From NCBI GenBank assembly GCA_022575985.1, contig JAKSXM010000079.1, positions 25,902 through 89,901 of the forward strand: DNA of 64,000 nucleotides, read 5' to 3'. This DNA comes from Anagrus nilaparvatae (lineage: Eukaryota; Arthropoda; Insecta; Hymenoptera; Mymaridae). The translations under genes were made by a program, and so were the position numbers. Every line of letters starts with the position of its first letter. The first letter of the stretch is position 1. Below are positions 62,611 through 64,000 of the stretch, one piece after another. The notes below the pieces were generated by a model that did no database searches, was not told the DNA's origin, and saw nothing but the letters and a program-made list of their open reading frames with translations.

Positions 62611-64000
62611 ATGAATTCGTCCCTTAAAAATCAAAATATCTCAAAAACATATATTTTTTTTTGCTTGAAAATTTTTTTATACACTCTTGAAATGTTTTTA
62701 AGCAAGAAAATGAAATAAAAAAAAAGTGCATTACGAATTTTAATTTTTGAAAAGGGGGCCTTAAGTTTATGTAAAATCATTTGCATAAATAAAGAAATAT
62801 ATTTTAAAATGTTTTTAATTTTTATATATAAATATGCTGATAAGTATAATAATTTGATAAAATTATGATAAATAAAATACTTCATGTTACTTTATTTGTT
62901 AGTAGAACTTATTTTACACAACAAAAATCACTAAAACTAGCAAATTTTTAGCCTCGTTAGTTACTACAATTATTTTTCTTCCTCAGATTTTTTGGATTCA
63001 TAAATAATTATATAGATTTATGGGCAAATCACATCAAAAACATTAACTTTTGAGTTAATGTTCTAATACCAAAGGGAAAATTTTTTTTACTGATAAATAA
63101 GTTTTACTTGGCAGTAAATATAAAAAAAAAATTTGTTCTTATTTAGAAAATAAGATTTAAAACCCGAAAACAGCTGACAAAAGTTGAGAATTAAGGCTAA
63201 AAATAACTTGAGTCAATTTTTTAATCCTTATATCCAGCTTGGGTCCAGTTTGCGTAGAATCCCTTGCTTATTGGTTTAAAATAATGTAATTTGTGATCAA
63301 AATTGTTGTAAAAAATTTAAAGCAATGAAAAGATTCTCAAAACAGTCTGTTTAAATAAACATGAAATCTGAACATTCAATTTTGCACTGAAAATGTTAAT
63401 TGCAGGCTATTTTTAAATTTGTTACTAAGGTAATATAAAACTATTGAAAATCTACTGATATAATTATATACGAAATTTATTTCGAATCGTTCGAAATTAA
63501 TAATGCATAATTAAAAATATCGATAAATAATTCGACCGTTAAGCATCATTAAATTTCATGAAGTCTTCACTAACAGCCCAGGAAAATAATGCATTGTTTG
63601 TACAGTCATTAAAATTCTAAAAATTAAGACTTTTCATGTTTAATAATGTAAAAATAAAAATTTAGTTCAAAATAAAAAAAATTTAATTCATATTTCAAAA
63701 AAATAAATGAATTCACAATTATAAACTTTAATTATTTGGTAAATTAAACAAGAAAAAAAAATGTTGAAAGGAAATAAATTAAAAATTAATTTTAAACTCA
63801 AAGAATAAAATAATAAAGAGAAAAATGATAATAGAACATTTTGTTATTGGAATTCTGTCTTAGACATAAAAAAGATGTAGATAGTAATATCATTTTTTTT
63901 TTCATTTAAAAGTGACTTTATAAATGACATAAGCTTCTAAATTTATAAAAAATAATGAGAATTAATAAAAATATTTGAAAGAATTTATTTTTCAAGTTTT
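62611..64000. other. No recognised feature
   Basis: AT-rich sequence with A/T homopolymer runs; no gene, splice-flanked exon or element found. Confidence 0.5.

Overview
This is a very AT-rich, intron-dominated animal (insect-like) genomic window. Its main content is one large gene on the minus strand: the domain I part of a neuronal voltage-gated calcium channel alpha-1 subunit of the Cav2 class (cacophony in Drosophila). Eight small exons can be placed with splice sites and matching phases, from about 54.2 kb down to position 97. They cover the end of the N-terminus with IS1-S3 (53815-54194), two alternative IS4 voltage sensors (53175-53275 and 31839-31942), IS5 (31352-31507), the pore loop (12378-12598), IS6 (2855-2958) and two alternative versions of the start of the I-II linker with the beta-subunit site (903-1018 and 97-212). 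The gene continues beyond both ends of the window. Both exon pairs have the properties of mutually exclusive exons: same entry and exit phase, and a frameshift if both are included.

The introns are long (9.4, 18.8 and 21.2 kb) and filled with mobile DNA. A second host gene, an F-box/leucine-rich-repeat protein on the plus strand (last exon 19550-21129, probable first exons at 15730 and 19436), lies inside the 18.8-kb intron. Region 21.8-26.4 kb is different in character: a higher-order tandem array followed by broken coding-like fragments on the minus strand that I cannot assign to a known family; they may come from an integrated virus or an unusual element.

The mobile elements include: a Ginger-like cut-and-paste element with an integrase-type transposase (45145-46736); several families of short TA-flanked terminal-inverted-repeat elements (13108, 42488 and 49538; 14338 and 18881; 36459); a fold-back family with ends CAAGGGGAG in four copies, two of which carry later insertions of other elements; large palindromic elements at 7343-8732 and 40427-41143; and a dead non-LTR retrotransposon with endonuclease and reverse transcriptase remains (58211-60696).

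The AT content, the Cav2 exon structure and the F-box/LRR gene type suggest an insect, possibly a parasitoid wasp or another AT-rich hymenopteran; the species assignment is a guess. No tRNA, rRNA, CRISPR array or bacterial-type gene was seen.
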